A stretch of DNA of 64,000 bases from JAWPMT01 sp965601475 (GCA_965601475.1 OZ271832.1:3348001-3412000), one strand, 5' to 3'; shown: positions 51,190 through 60,062, numbered from the stretch's first letter. Notes: generated by a model not told the origin, from the letters alone. A program made the numbers and translations.

Positions 51190-52473
51190 TTAGAGGAAAA
51201 TGTGAGTTTGCAATCTCCACTGGGTCACATCTCCGTTAGTAGAGGGGCTATCCCTGTAGTCATTGCGAATGGTGTGGTATTCCAGCGTGATTTTGGCGTT
51301 GTGTCCGCCAACGTAGTAATTCACACCGATGTCAAATGAGTTGATGTTGTCCTGCAAACCTTCGTAATTACCTGTTTGGAAAGCCACATAGGGCATGATT
51401 TGGAAATCCGAGAGGAAATAGCCAAACTGGGCGTAGAGGTTGGTGCCTGTTCCACCCCAGCGAGATACATAATTGTCACCGTAATCAAAGTTGATGAAGG
51501 AAGCGTAGGCGTTAATGCCCCCACCGGGTGCCGGTGCATCGTAGAAGAGATCCACGGCGAGATGCAATACATTTTCGTGTTCCATTCGGGTGGTGTCATA
51601 AGCACCATTCCCATGATTGAAGAAGCCTGCGCCCAGGCCAAGCACTTTCTTTTTTCCGAAATAGGTCCCCACCTGGTAAGGCAATTTGGTGGACTCGGTA
51701 TCGAAGAAATTGTACCGGAAATAACCTTCTACGATGGCATTGCCCACTGGATCGCCGTCAGAATCAGCAATAGCTCGGCCATTGTAGGTGACGTTAGAAG
51801 CTTCACTATTTGGGAAACGGCCTCCTAGATTGGCCCCGCCGGCGATGGCTTGCGAAGGGCTCAAGGGGTTGTTAAATGCCAGGCGATAATCAAATTTGCC
51901 CACCTGACCTTTGAAGTATACACCCATATGTCTGGCAAACTGATCCGTGATACCCAGGGAATGCCAGTGAACGAAAGGTCTGGCCTGGTCCAGGGTCATG
52001 AAATTCAATGTGGAAGCATTGGAGAGACGGGTCAGACCCTTCCAATAGTGGAGTCCTGTACCGATGAATACCTCATTGCCTTTGGAGGCTTTGAACTCTG
52101 TCCAGGCCCCATGTAGGAACAGTTGCGGACCGTCGCCGTTATTGCCCAGGGAAGTCAGGTTGCCAGTGTTCAGGTTGTTGAGTCCGAAGTGCGTCAGGAT
52201 CAAAAACCGGGGTGAAATTTGCGAGAAGGCCAGAAATCGGCTTCTCCGAGTGAATGTGTTCATCCGAAGGCTTTCCGTTTCGCCACTAATGGCATCTGGC
52301 TCTCGGTTATTGGTTTGTAACCATTGTTGGTGCCAGATGATAAATCTTACGTATTTAGCGCCGCTTTCATCCAATTTCAATGTCAGTGGCTTGTAGGAAT
52401 GGTCAACCTCTTCCTGCGAGAGGGCCCAGGTGCTCAATAGCATCAGGCAGATTAAAAAATTGATCTTTTTCAT
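51190..52473 (-). CDS. outer-membrane porin-like beta-barrel protein
   Basis: This 427-residue protein has a signal peptide (NFLICLMLLSTWALSQ) and a mature part built of alternating strands with many aromatic and glycine residues, such as FRYNFFDTESTKLPYQVGTY and LYAQFGYFLSDFQIMPYVAF, ending in the C-terminal strand VTQWRLQTHIFL whose final Phe-Leu suits recognition by the barrel-assembly machinery. It is probably a porin that admits small acids into the periplasm. It is the first gene of the acetate operon, 18 bases before DUF4212. A ten-base palindrome (52519-52528) lies 46 bases before its start. Confidence 0.85.
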   Translation of the reverse strand: MKKINFLICLMLLSTWALSQEEVDHSYKPLTLKLDESGAKYVRFIIWHQQWLQTNNREPDAISGETESLRMNTFTRRSRFLAFSQISPRFLILTHFGLNNLNTGNLTSLGNNGDGPQLFLHGAWTEFKASKGNEVFIGTGLHYWKGLTRLSNASTLNFMTLDQARPFVHWHSLGITDQFARHMGVYFKGQVGKFDYRLAFNNPLSPSQAIAGGANLGGRFPNSEASNVTYNGRAIADSDGDPVGNAIVEGYFRYNFFDTESTKLPYQVGTYFGKKKVLGLGAGFFNHGNGAYDTTRMEHENVLHLAVDLFYDAPAPGGGINAYASFINFDYGDNYVSRWGGTGTNLYAQFGYFLSDFQIMPYVAFQTGNYEGLQDNINSFDIGVNYYVGGHNAKITLEYHTIRNDYRDSPSTNGDVTQWRLQTHIFL

Positions 52474-52518
52474 TTTGATAAAAAATTGAGTTGTAGTTGC
52501 TCATTTGTCAAAAATTAA

Positions 52519-52528
52519 GATCGCGATC
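52519..52528. promoter_or_regulatory. palindrome upstream of the acetate operon
   Basis: GATCGCGATC is a perfect ten-base palindrome 46 bases before the porin ATG, in the 120-base gap after the zinc-ribbon gene. It may be an operator for the operon, but a ten-base palindrome alone is weak evidence and no regulator is known for it. Confidence 0.3.
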
Positions 52529-52593
52529 AATTCGAATTTGAAAATTTTCTAATCAAGAACCATATCTGGAGTAGTTTTCTGCTAATAGTATAG

Positions 52594-53049
52594 CTATTCG
52601 CGAAATCTCTCCCACTTGATCATCATGTACTTATCGCCTAGTTCGGTGAGGATCAGACCAGAGCCTCTCAGGTTGAGGTCTGAGGCAAAAAATTCCTTCA
52701 ACTCCTCGTGAGACAGGATTATGTAGGTAGGTCGGTAGTCTGTATTCTTAGGTGCCTTGATGCCATACTTGCGCACCCAGTTCATCACTGAAACGTGACT
52801 AATTCCTAGCAGCCGTTCAATTTCCCGATAGCTGACACCTTCGATGTAGAGCTGCAACGCCTTGATGACCGTGTAGTTGTCAATTTGCTTCCCAAGCTTG
52901 GCTACGGTGAAATAATACCCGCAAGACTTACACTTAAATCTTTGTCTATCCTTTACGATGCCGCTTTTGATGACATGATGTGAAGTGCACTGGGGACATT
53001 CTGGGTTCTTCAAAAGACTGTATTGATGATAGATATATCTATTTAGCAT
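52594..53049 (-). CDS. InsA-like zinc-ribbon and HTH DNA-binding protein
   Basis: This 151-residue protein has an N-terminal zinc ribbon with two CxxC pairs (CPQCTSHHVIKSGIV and RFKCKSCGYYFTVAK) and a helix-turn-helix (IEGVSYREIERLLGISHVSV), the arrangement of the InsA part of IS1/IS1595 transposases. No DDE/DDD catalytic domain follows; instead a C-terminal region of about 50 residues unlike a transposase is present. No second ORF or terminal inverted repeats mark an insertion sequence. It is therefore probably a domesticated transcription factor. It ends 120 bases before the acetate operon on the same strand, and its start codon lies within a tandem repeat. Confidence 0.82.
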   Translation of the reverse strand: MLNRYIYHQYSLLKNPECPQCTSHHVIKSGIVKDRQRFKCKSCGYYFTVAKLGKQIDNYTVIKALQLYIEGVSYREIERLLGISHVSVMNWVRKYGIKAPKNTDYRPTYIILSHEELKEFFASDLNLRGSGLILTELGDKYMMIKWERFRE

Positions 53050-53067
53050 AAATATATCTATTTAGCA
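53033..53067. repeat. tandem direct repeat covering the start of the zinc-ribbon gene
   Basis: ATATATCTATTTAGCA occurs exactly at 53033-53048 and 53052-53067, a 19-base period with three bases between copies. The first copy includes the start codon of the zinc-ribbon/HTH gene (minus strand). The spacing of nearly two helical turns fits an operator for a dimer, perhaps autoregulation; a recent tandem duplication is the alternative. Confidence 0.6.
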
Positions 53068-53155
53068 ACAATTATCCCATACTAAATTCGGGATACTTAC
53101 TTTTCGGCTTTTCTACAGGGTGTCAATAAGCCTTAAGGCCATAGATGATTTGGCG

Positions 53156-53878
53156 CTATGCCAGGTATTCAAAGCTCACTGCCATAAGGGCTCCAAATAC
53201 GCTAACAGCGGCCTTTTTGAACCCAAATCGGTGGTTTGGACTGCTTTCTACGAAGATGGTCGTGGAAATATGGAGGAAACTGCCACTCACAAAGGCAAAA
53301 AGCAGGGAGAACTGGTCCAGGGTGATGGATTGGGACATACTTGAAAACAATAAGCCCAAAGGTGAGGAGAGGCTGAAAGCAGCTAGTATGAGGTAATCTC
53401 TCACCTGGGGTTCGCGGTTGTCCTGAATGACAGCCATGAGAGCAAAAGCGGCAGGGATCTTGTGAAAGAGGATTCCCAGGAGTAGGGAATGAGATTCATG
53501 TTGCTCGTGAAAAGGCGACTCGTGATTGAGCAGCGATCCTTCCAACATGGAATGTACGATGAGGGCAATGAGTAGTCCGATTTTGGAAATGGGCGATACC
53601 ATATGACCCTTGTGAAAATGACCGTGTTCCACGCCGGAGGTGAAAGCCTCGAGAAATTGCTGAAAGAAAAACCCAAGCAAAACAATCACTCCAATGCGCA
53701 TGGGTTGGGAACTTGTCGCAAAAAGCTCCGGCAAAATGTGAATAATAGTGATGGCAAAAAGGAACGAGCCGGCAAATACCAGGGGAAGTCTCAACGTGGA
53801 GGTATCGACGGGAAAAACCCGGGTCAGCAATCCACCAAGAAAGGTTACCAGGAAAAGGACGACTGCGGTTAGGATCAT
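53156..53878 (-). CDS. ZIP family metal transporter
   Basis: This 240-residue inner-membrane protein has about eight spans. The metal-binding patterns of ZIP proteins are visible: ITIIHILPELF, IALIVHSMLEGSLL in transmembrane helix 4 and ILFHKIPAAFALMAVI in helix 5, with a histidine-rich loop (GVEHGHFHKGHM) and another between helices (NHESPFHEQHESH). It probably imports zinc, iron or manganese. It overlaps the methyltransferase gene by four bases and is the last gene of the apbE-methyltransferase-ZIP operon. Confidence 0.9.
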   Translation of the reverse strand: MILTAVVLFLVTFLGGLLTRVFPVDTSTLRLPLVFAGSFLFAITIIHILPELFATSSQPMRIGVIVLLGFFFQQFLEAFTSGVEHGHFHKGHMVSPISKIGLLIALIVHSMLEGSLLNHESPFHEQHESHSLLLGILFHKIPAAFALMAVIQDNREPQVRDYLILAAFSLSSPLGLLFSSMSQSITLDQFSLLFAFVSGSFLHISTTIFVESSPNHRFGFKKAAVSVFGALMAVSFEYLA

Positions 53879-54606
53879 TTTTGCGTGATAAAAATCAACC
53901 GTTCGGAGCGGTCGGGTTGGTATTGGTTCAAATGATAATCACCAAAAACATCTAAAAGTTTCAATCCTGATGCTTCAAAATACTCCAGAAATTCGACTCT
54001 TCTGATGGCCTTCACTTTTTCCTGGAAGTGGTGTGATTTGCCATTGTCCTCAAAGTCGATGTTTTTCAAGATGAATTCTCCATCAAATAACCGGGTGATA
54101 TGAAACTCGATGCCTTCCAGGACCTTGGTCTCTGAGGGGGAGAGATTGTTAATGACGGTGTAGGGATTGAGAAAGTCTAAAATAAAGCGACCCCCCGGTT
54201 TTAGTGATTTGGCGACCGCCTGAATCGTCTGCAAATGCTCTGCTTTGGTATCGAAGTAGCCGAAACTGGTAAAAAGGTTGAACACGTAGTCGAAGGCTCC
54301 TTCGGCATATACCTCGCGCATATCATGCTGGACAAAACGAAGTTTGGTATTTGCAAATTGATTTGCGTGTCCCACATTGCTCTCTTGAAGGTCTAGCCCT
54401 GTCACATCAAACCCCTTGCTATTCAAGTATATGGAGTGGCGACCCTTACCGCAAGCCAAATCCATCATGAGCGCTTGTTGATCTGGATGCAAGTGTGCAA
54501 GCAGGTTATCTATGAAGTATTTTGCATCTTCATTGTCGCGGTTCTTATAGAGAATAAAATAATAGGGGGACTTGAACCACTCCCCAAACCATTCGTAGCG
54601 TCTCAA
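53875..54606 (-). CDS. class I SAM-dependent methyltransferase
   Basis: This 243-residue cytoplasmic enzyme has the Rossmann-like methyltransferase fold. Motif I is LMMDLACGKGRHSIYL, followed by FDVTGLDLQESNV, LRFVQHDMREVYA and FDYVFNLFTSFGYFDTK, then SLKPGGRFILDFLNP. These are typical of small-molecule methyltransferases in Bacteroidota whose substrate is unknown. It overlaps both neighbours by four bases (ATGA), so it is translationally coupled to apbE and the ZIP gene. Confidence 0.88.
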   Translation of the reverse strand: MRRYEWFGEWFKSPYYFILYKNRDNEDAKYFIDNLLAHLHPDQQALMMDLACGKGRHSIYLNSKGFDVTGLDLQESNVGHANQFANTKLRFVQHDMREVYAEGAFDYVFNLFTSFGYFDTKAEHLQTIQAVAKSLKPGGRFILDFLNPYTVINNLSPSETKVLEGIEFHITRLFDGEFILKNIDFEDNGKSHHFQEKVKAIRRVEFLEYFEASGLKLLDVFGDYHLNQYQPDRSERLIFITQK

Positions 54607-55646
54607 TCTTTTCCGTCGGTTTGTGCTTGATTCATCTTTACCGCGTTCCTGATCCCGGGTGAGATGTAGCTGTTAAGTTGTCCGTCCTTTTCGTAAATGA
54701 GTATGGCTTCCAATGCTTCGATTTCCTCAGTTAGCGCCGCAGACGCTTCCACCCCCATAACCATAAAAGCCGTGGCATAGGCGTCAGCTGTCATACAATC
54801 TGGAGCAAAAACAGATGCACTCAATATGCTTTGGAAATTGTTGTAGCCGGTTCGAGGATCGATAATGTGAGCGACTGTTTTCCCGTCTTTCTCATAGTAA
54901 TTTCGGTAATTGCCGGAGGTCGCCAAAGAGCGGTCTTCCAGCTCCACTATGGCAAGTATCTTCCTTTCTTCCTGGGCGACCAAAGGATCATCCACGCCGA
55001 TTGACCAAAGCACTCCTTTTGTGTTTTTGCCCCTGGCCCTGACCTCTCCGCCGATCTCAACGAGATAGTTCTCGTAGCCCATGTCTTCGAGATAAACCCC
55101 TACCAGATCAACTGCATATCCTTTTGCTATAGCACTCATATCCACGTATACACCCGGGACTTTTGTGGCTTTCTGCTTGTCAAATCTGACTTTGTCAAAC
55201 CCCACAAATTCTAACAGGGAATCCACCCGACCGGAGTCGAGCTCAATGGGCGTCCGACCAGGTCCAAACCCCCAGGCATTCACAAGAGGGCCTATGGTGG
55301 GATCGAAAGCACCATCTGTTTTTTTCACAACCTGAGCAGTCTTTTCCAGGATTGGATAAAACAGGTCGCTTTCATACGAGAGGGTGTCAAACTTGTTCAA
55401 TTTGGAGATCTCTGAATCGGGAATGTAGGTGGACTGTGATTGATTGAAGGCTACAAGTATCGAATCAATGGCAGCTTTCAGATCAGTGGCTTCTGACGAC
55501 AGCACTTTCACCGAATAGGAAACGGTGCCCATCGTTGTCCCTCTAAACTCATATTCAGCTGTATTTTCCCAGGACCCAAAATATCTGATCATCAATATGA
55601 AAAGTATAGCGAAGACCAGTACACCGAAAACCCGAAATCTATTCAT
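54603..55646 (-). CDS. apbE: FAD:protein FMN transferase
   Basis: ApbE flavinylates proteins by transferring FMN from FAD to a threonine or serine in targets such as the NQR complex and other membrane redox proteins. This 347-residue form has an N-terminal membrane anchor (FGVLVFAILFILMIRYF) and the family motifs GTTMGTVSYSV, YVDMSAIAKGYAVD, LVEIGGEVRARG, LATSGNYRNYY and HIIDPRTGYN, the last with a metal ligand. Active site faces the periplasm. It leads the three-gene operon. The flavinylated target is not in the window. Confidence 0.94.
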   Translation of the reverse strand: MNRFRVFGVLVFAILFILMIRYFGSWENTAEYEFRGTTMGTVSYSVKVLSSEATDLKAAIDSILVAFNQSQSTYIPDSEISKLNKFDTLSYESDLFYPILEKTAQVVKKTDGAFDPTIGPLVNAWGFGPGRTPIELDSGRVDSLLEFVGFDKVRFDKQKATKVPGVYVDMSAIAKGYAVDLVGVYLEDMGYENYLVEIGGEVRARGKNTKGVLWSIGVDDPLVAQEERKILAIVELEDRSLATSGNYRNYYEKDGKTVAHIIDPRTGYNNFQSILSASVFAPDCMTADAYATAFMVMGVEASAALTEEIEALEAILIYEKDGQLNSYISPGIRNAVKMNQAQTDGKD

Positions 55647-55689
55647 TTGGTGAATTTTGCCGCAAAACTAACTACTTGAGATCAGGATA

Positions 55690-56448
55690 TTACCGGGCAA
55701 TCCGACGATACCATCGGTCTGATGCCAGTGACAGTTGCTTTCTGGCTCTTCCCTTTAGGATAAAACCGGAAAGAATCGCTATGGGAGCTGCAATGAGGAG
55801 ACCCCCGGCAGCGCCAAGTGTATAGACCGCGGCATCCTGATTCGAAAGTGCTTGAAGGACACCAACAAGCAAGAACATCCCACCGACGCCTGCACTTATA
55901 CCGCCAACCCAATATAGACTGTTGGATTTCTTACGAAGATGGAAAGCATTCATCAGAATGCCGTTTACGATGTCGTCTTCCCGATCATAATATTGTACAA
56001 GAAAATTCTCTTTTCTATACCATTCCGGGGCATTCGGTTCATAATATGTCAGTGCTTCGTTGGCCTCCAGGCCGATTTCTTCGGTGAGCCATCGGCCGGT
56101 GGCCCAATTGAGTCTTGACATGAAGTTTTGCCTCACCTGCCCTGCCAATGGGAAGAACACATAACCCGCCGGCGGAAAAATGGTAAGCGACGCAAACCCT
56201 GCACCCATGAGAAGCTGATGATTGCGCCTCATCGACAATGCTTTCAGTAAGTGATTATCAATTGCAGAATCCGGACTCGTGTAATAACCTATGGGGAAGT
56301 TCCGCTTGGAAAGCCAGGAAGCTTCTTTTGTGGTCAAAGACCCGCCGAAACCTTGACCTGATGTATCCAGCGTTATCAGGAATAGCATGTATACCACCAG
56401 CGAGCGTCGAAGTATATTGGATATGTCGTAGATATTTGAAGCAGCCAT
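55690..56448 (-). CDS. membrane protein of unknown function
   Basis: This 252-residue protein is not recognised. It has an N-terminal hydrophobic segment (RRSLVVYMLFLITLDTSGQG) that looks like a signal peptide, a weaker hydrophobic stretch around residues 80-105 and two clear spans at about 178-200 and 212-232 (VGGISAGVGGMFLLVGVL and LGAAGGLLIAAPIAILSGFI), followed by a basic C-terminus. The middle has several tyrosines and charged residues. It stands alone between apbE and the divergent ruvB gene. Confidence 0.65.
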   Translation of the reverse strand: MAASNIYDISNILRRSLVVYMLFLITLDTSGQGFGGSLTTKEASWLSKRNFPIGYYTSPDSAIDNHLLKALSMRRNHQLLMGAGFASLTIFPPAGYVFFPLAGQVRQNFMSRLNWATGRWLTEEIGLEANEALTYYEPNAPEWYRKENFLVQYYDREDDIVNGILMNAFHLRKKSNSLYWVGGISAGVGGMFLLVGVLQALSNQDAAVYTLGAAGGLLIAAPIAILSGFILKGRARKQLSLASDRWYRRIAR

Positions 56449-56522
56449 ATGGCTTGCAGATCAATTCTCGTTCCAATTTAGTTGGAAAAGCCATAGAGCA
56501 GGGAAAACATTGGTACTAGGTC

Positions 56523-56530
56523 TATATTTG
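56523..56530 (+). promoter_or_regulatory. candidate -7 promoter element of ruvB
   Basis: TATATTTG is a perfect TANNTTTG box eight bases before the ruvB ATG, so the leader would be only a few bases. A -33 TTTG is not evident at the proper spacing. Confidence 0.4.
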
Positions 56531-56538
56531 TTTTTGAC

Positions 56539-57564
56539 ATGAGAGAGGATTACCTGAGTGCAGATGGTGATGGGCTTTCTTCCTCCGAGAAGGATTTTGA
56601 GAAGGCACTTCGACCGCTGAGTTTTGAGGACTTCACGGGCCAGGGAAAAATTGTGGAGAACCTTCGCATTTTCGTGGAGGCCGCCAAACTGCGCTCAGAG
56701 CCATTGGATCACGTGCTGTTGCATGGCCCTCCAGGGTTGGGCAAGACTACGCTGTCGCATATTATTGCGAATGAGCTGCGTTCGAACATCAAAGTAACCA
56801 GTGGTCCCGTCCTGGACAAGCCTGGAGAACTTGCCGGGCTGTTGACCAATCTCGAAGACCATGACGTCCTTTTCATTGACGAGATCCACCGCCTCAATCC
56901 AGTGGTGGAAGAGTACCTCTATTCGGCGATGGAGGACTACAAAATTGACATCATGCTGGATTCTGGCCCTAATGCCAGAACCGTGCAGATAGGCCTAAAC
57001 CCCTTCACTCTCATCGGGGCTACCACACGCTCTGGGTTGTTGACATCCCCCCTTCGGGCAAGGTTCGGTATCAATTCAAGGCTAGAATACTATGATGCGA
57101 AGCTGCTAACCCGAATCGTCGGGCGCTCCGCCGATATATTGGAGGCTGCCATTGATCAGGAGGCTGCCTACGAAATCGCCAGACGAAGTAGGGGTACCCC
57201 CAGAATTGCCAACAACCTTCTGAGGCGTACACGGGACTTTGCTCAGATCAAGGGAGATGGCGCCATCACCTTGGACATTGCGCGTATGGCTTTGAAGGCC
57301 CTGGATGTGGACGACCATGGACTAGATGAGATGGACAATAGGATATTGGCTACGATCATCACCAAGTTCAAAGGAGGACCAGTGGGGCTGTCTACCATAG
57401 CCACGGCATGTGGAGAAGAGGCCGAGACCATCGAAGAGGTTTATGAGCCTTTTTTGATTATGGAGGGTTTCATCAAACGCACAGCAAGAGGTCGACAGGC
57501 CACAGAACTAGCTTATCAGCACCTTGGAGAAATTCCCCCTCAGAAGATGGGAACTTTGTTTTGA
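56539..57564 (+). CDS. ruvB: Holliday junction branch-migration ATPase RuvB
   Basis: RuvB is the hexameric motor that, with RuvA, moves Holliday junctions during recombination and repair. The 341 residues carry Walker A GPPGLGKTT (about 63-71), Walker B VLFIDEIHRL, sensor I LIGATTRSGLLTSPLRARFG and the arginine-rich sensor II RSRGTPRIANNLLRR, followed by the winged-helix domain with GGPVGLSTIATACGEE. Length is standard. Its stop codon overlaps the queG start by four bases. RuvA and RuvC are not in the window. Confidence 0.97.
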   Translation: MREDYLSADGDGLSSSEKDFEKALRPLSFEDFTGQGKIVENLRIFVEAAKLRSEPLDHVLLHGPPGLGKTTLSHIIANELRSNIKVTSGPVLDKPGELAGLLTNLEDHDVLFIDEIHRLNPVVEEYLYSAMEDYKIDIMLDSGPNARTVQIGLNPFTLIGATTRSGLLTSPLRARFGINSRLEYYDAKLLTRIVGRSADILEAAIDQEAAYEIARRSRGTPRIANNLLRRTRDFAQIKGDGAITLDIARMALKALDVDDHGLDEMDNRILATIITKFKGGPVGLSTIATACGEEAETIEEVYEPFLIMEGFIKRTARGRQATELAYQHLGEIPPQKMGTLF

Positions 57565-58514
57565 ACATGAGAAGTCTGGAGGATAGGTCGGCCTGGGTCA
57601 AGACTCAGGCAAGGTTACACGGCTTTGACCATTGCGGAATCTCCGTAGCCACCTACCTGGAGGAGGAGGCACCCAAGTTGGAAGAATGGCTGAAACGCCA
57701 GTATCAGGGAAGGATGGCCTATTTGGAGAATCACTTCGACAAGCGCCTTGACCCGACCAAGCTGGTGCCAGGTGCCAAATCCGTGATATCCCTGATCTAC
57801 AACTACTTTCCGGGGCGGATTTATCAGGATGACAAACAGCCGAAAATAGCCAAATACGCTTACGGTCAGGATTATCACTTCGTTATCAAGACCAAGCTAA
57901 AAGACTTGTTCGATGATGTAAGGAGTCAATTTGGGGAGGTAGAGGGTAGGGTGTTTGTAGACTCCGCGCCCGTGCATGAGCGGGCCTGGGCAGCGAAAGG
58001 CGGACTAGGCTGGGTCGGTAAGAACACATTGCTCCTCAACAAGCAAAAAGGCAGCTTCTTTTTTCTGGCAGAAATCATCTGCGACCTGGAACTTGCTGCG
58101 GATGGACCTGTGGGGGACTATTGCGGCACATGTACGAAGTGTATGGATGCTTGTCCGACAGAGGCCATACCTGAGCCATACGTGGTGGATGGGAGTCGGT
58201 GTATTTCCTACCTCACGATCGAGTTGAAAGAACAAATACCCACCGAGTTTCAGGGGAAAATGGAGAATTGGGCCTTTGGTTGCGACATCTGTCAGGATGT
58301 CTGCCCCTGGAATCGCTTCTCACAACCTCACGTGGAACCCGCCTTCGAACCGCAAGGCTGGCAGGAGTTTTCGCAGCGGGAATGGACCGAAATGACAACA
58401 GAAGTATTCAACCGGGTATTCAGGAAATCTGCTTTGAAAAGGGCCAAATTCGAAGGACTCAAGCGTAATCTCAAGTTCATAAACGATTCAACAAGCCAAT
58501 CGTCAGACAGATAA
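57561..58514 (+). CDS. queG: epoxyqueuosine reductase
   Basis: QueG reduces epoxyqueuosine to queuosine in the wobble position of certain tRNAs, using a cobalamin cofactor and two [4Fe-4S] clusters. The 317-residue protein has the N-terminal cobalamin-binding part and two ferredoxin-like motifs: GTCTKCMDACPTEAI and FGCDICQDVCPWN, each with the typical CxxCxxxCP arrangement. VDSAPVHERAWAAKGGLGWVG is the family signature around the active site. It is coupled to ruvB by a four-base overlap and followed after six bases by a sensor kinase gene. Confidence 0.95.
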   Translation: MNMRSLEDRSAWVKTQARLHGFDHCGISVATYLEEEAPKLEEWLKRQYQGRMAYLENHFDKRLDPTKLVPGAKSVISLIYNYFPGRIYQDDKQPKIAKYAYGQDYHFVIKTKLKDLFDDVRSQFGEVEGRVFVDSAPVHERAWAAKGGLGWVGKNTLLLNKQKGSFFFLAEIICDLELAADGPVGDYCGTCTKCMDACPTEAIPEPYVVDGSRCISYLTIELKEQIPTEFQGKMENWAFGCDICQDVCPWNRFSQPHVEPAFEPQGWQEFSQREWTEMTTEVFNRVFRKSALKRAKFEGLKRNLKFINDSTSQSSDR

Positions 58515-58520
58515 CTGGCA

Positions 58521-60062
58521 GTGGGTTATGCTACCCATTCCTTATATATTTATGGTTGTATTAGCCCAACCAATGTATTGGATTTAACGATTTCGCAACA
58601 ATATCAACTGTTTGCTGTAATTGCCATGTCACTATTTGGCGTGATAGGCCTTTACAACTTGCTGCTGTTTTTTGTTGTGCGTCGAAAGATCTATCTGCAA
58701 TACTGTCTGATGGTGTTGGGTTTCTTTGGGCATGTATCCAATTATTGGCTCAGGGCAGATTTCCCGTCCTTTTCGGGATCACTTTCAGTGGTGACGGCCT
58801 CCCTGGCAATGATGGGCTCACTGATTTTTTCAAAAACCTTTCTACAACTCACCCAGCGAAAATATCCCCGGTGGACCCGAATCTATCTAGCGCTTATCTG
58901 GACCACAGGATCAGTAATAGTCGTCCAAAGCTGCAATATGGCCATTGGCCCCAGTGCTTTACTCCAAAATCTACTTTCCCTCATCGCCGCCAGTTGTGCG
59001 CTCATCACAATAGTCGTGCAGCTGTGGTCCTCATTCTATCTTTGGAAGAAAGAAAGAACCGCCAAACTCTATTTCTATACCTTTCTACCCATCTTTTTCG
59101 GAGCTGCGGTATACACGCTACGTTGGTTTTCCGCAAGTGAGGGTGATGGGACACTGGATATTTTTGATCCCGCCGTCGCCATCATGTTCGGCTCTGTGTT
59201 GCTACAGATGGTGTTGTTTTCAGTCGTCGTGGGGTATACTCTAAAGGATTTGGAGGATGAAAAATTTCAATTGCAAAGAGACTACGCCTCAGAGTTGGAA
59301 GCGGAAGTGCAGGCACAAACCAGGTCCCTGACCAGAGCCAGAGACCAGATAGAACAGCAAAGAAGTGATCTGCTGGCGACCAATAAGTTTAAGAATAAGC
59401 TTTTCTCCCTCATCGCGCATGACTTGCGCAACCCGCTAACCAGCCTCTTGGGTTTGGTGGATATGCTCGGAAGTGGAGACCTTTCCAAAAAGGAAATAGA
59501 TGATTTTGTCCACTACCAGCAGGATAGAATAAAGAAACTCATTTCTACCCTCGATAGGGTGTTGAGATGGTCCTACGCGCAGCTTGAAGGTATTCAGGTC
59601 AGGAAGAAGAAAGTGAATTTGGAAGAAGTGGTCACTGAAAATATTGCATTGGCATCAGAGAAGATCGAAGCCAAGCACCTGAAATTGCAGACAGCTTTCA
59701 CAGTTGTCAATATTCTTGCCGATCGGGATATGATCGACGCAGTCGTTCGCAATCTCCTGGGCAACGCCATAAAATTCAGCCAGGAAGGAGGTATTATACG
59801 GGTTTCGACGCTATTGTCCGGCGATCGCGTCGAGCTCTCCATTCAAGATCACGGTATCGGGATGGACGCCAGCTGGCTCTCTGATCTAGGAAAATCAGAG
59901 GATATGCACGTACGGGAAGGAACCGCTGGAGAAAAAGGCAAGGGCTTCGGACTCCTCATTTGTCGCGATTTTGTCCAGATGAATGATGGCATACTGAAAT
60001 GTGAAAGCACCATCGGAGAAGGGACTACATTCTCAGTCACCCTGCCCCAGGCCGCCGATTAA
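58521..60062 (+). CDS. seven-span membrane sensor histidine kinase
   Basis: This 513-residue kinase starts with GTG six bases after queG; a later ATG (58626) is possible. Residues 25-245 form about seven spans, like the 7TM-DISM class found in Bacteroidota. A coiled coil (about 255-290) leads to the HisKA domain with His300 in LFSLIAHDLRNPLTSLLG and a HATPase with NLLGNAIKFSQEGG, QDHGIGM and GKGFGLLICRDF. It has no receiver partner nearby, so it is an orphan. Its 3' end overlaps the convergent aminotransferase by four bases. The ligand is unknown. Confidence 0.88.
   Translation: MGYATHSLYIYGCISPTNVLDLTISQQYQLFAVIAMSLFGVIGLYNLLLFFVVRRKIYLQYCLMVLGFFGHVSNYWLRADFPSFSGSLSVVTASLAMMGSLIFSKTFLQLTQRKYPRWTRIYLALIWTTGSVIVVQSCNMAIGPSALLQNLLSLIAASCALITIVVQLWSSFYLWKKERTAKLYFYTFLPIFFGAAVYTLRWFSASEGDGTLDIFDPAVAIMFGSVLLQMVLFSVVVGYTLKDLEDEKFQLQRDYASELEAEVQAQTRSLTRARDQIEQQRSDLLATNKFKNKLFSLIAHDLRNPLTSLLGLVDMLGSGDLSKKEIDDFVHYQQDRIKKLISTLDRVLRWSYAQLEGIQVRKKKVNLEEVVTENIALASEKIEAKHLKLQTAFTVVNILADRDMIDAVVRNLLGNAIKFSQEGGIIRVSTLLSGDRVELSIQDHGIGMDASWLSDLGKSEDMHVREGTAGEKGKGFGLLICRDFVQMNDGILKCESTIGEGTTFSVTLPQAAD

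Noticed and set aside
52594..53049. Active IS1-type insertion sequence
   Set aside because: Only an InsA-like zinc ribbon and HTH are present. There is no InsB/DDE reading frame next to it, no terminal inverted repeats and no target-site duplication; the nearby direct repeat lies over the start codon only.
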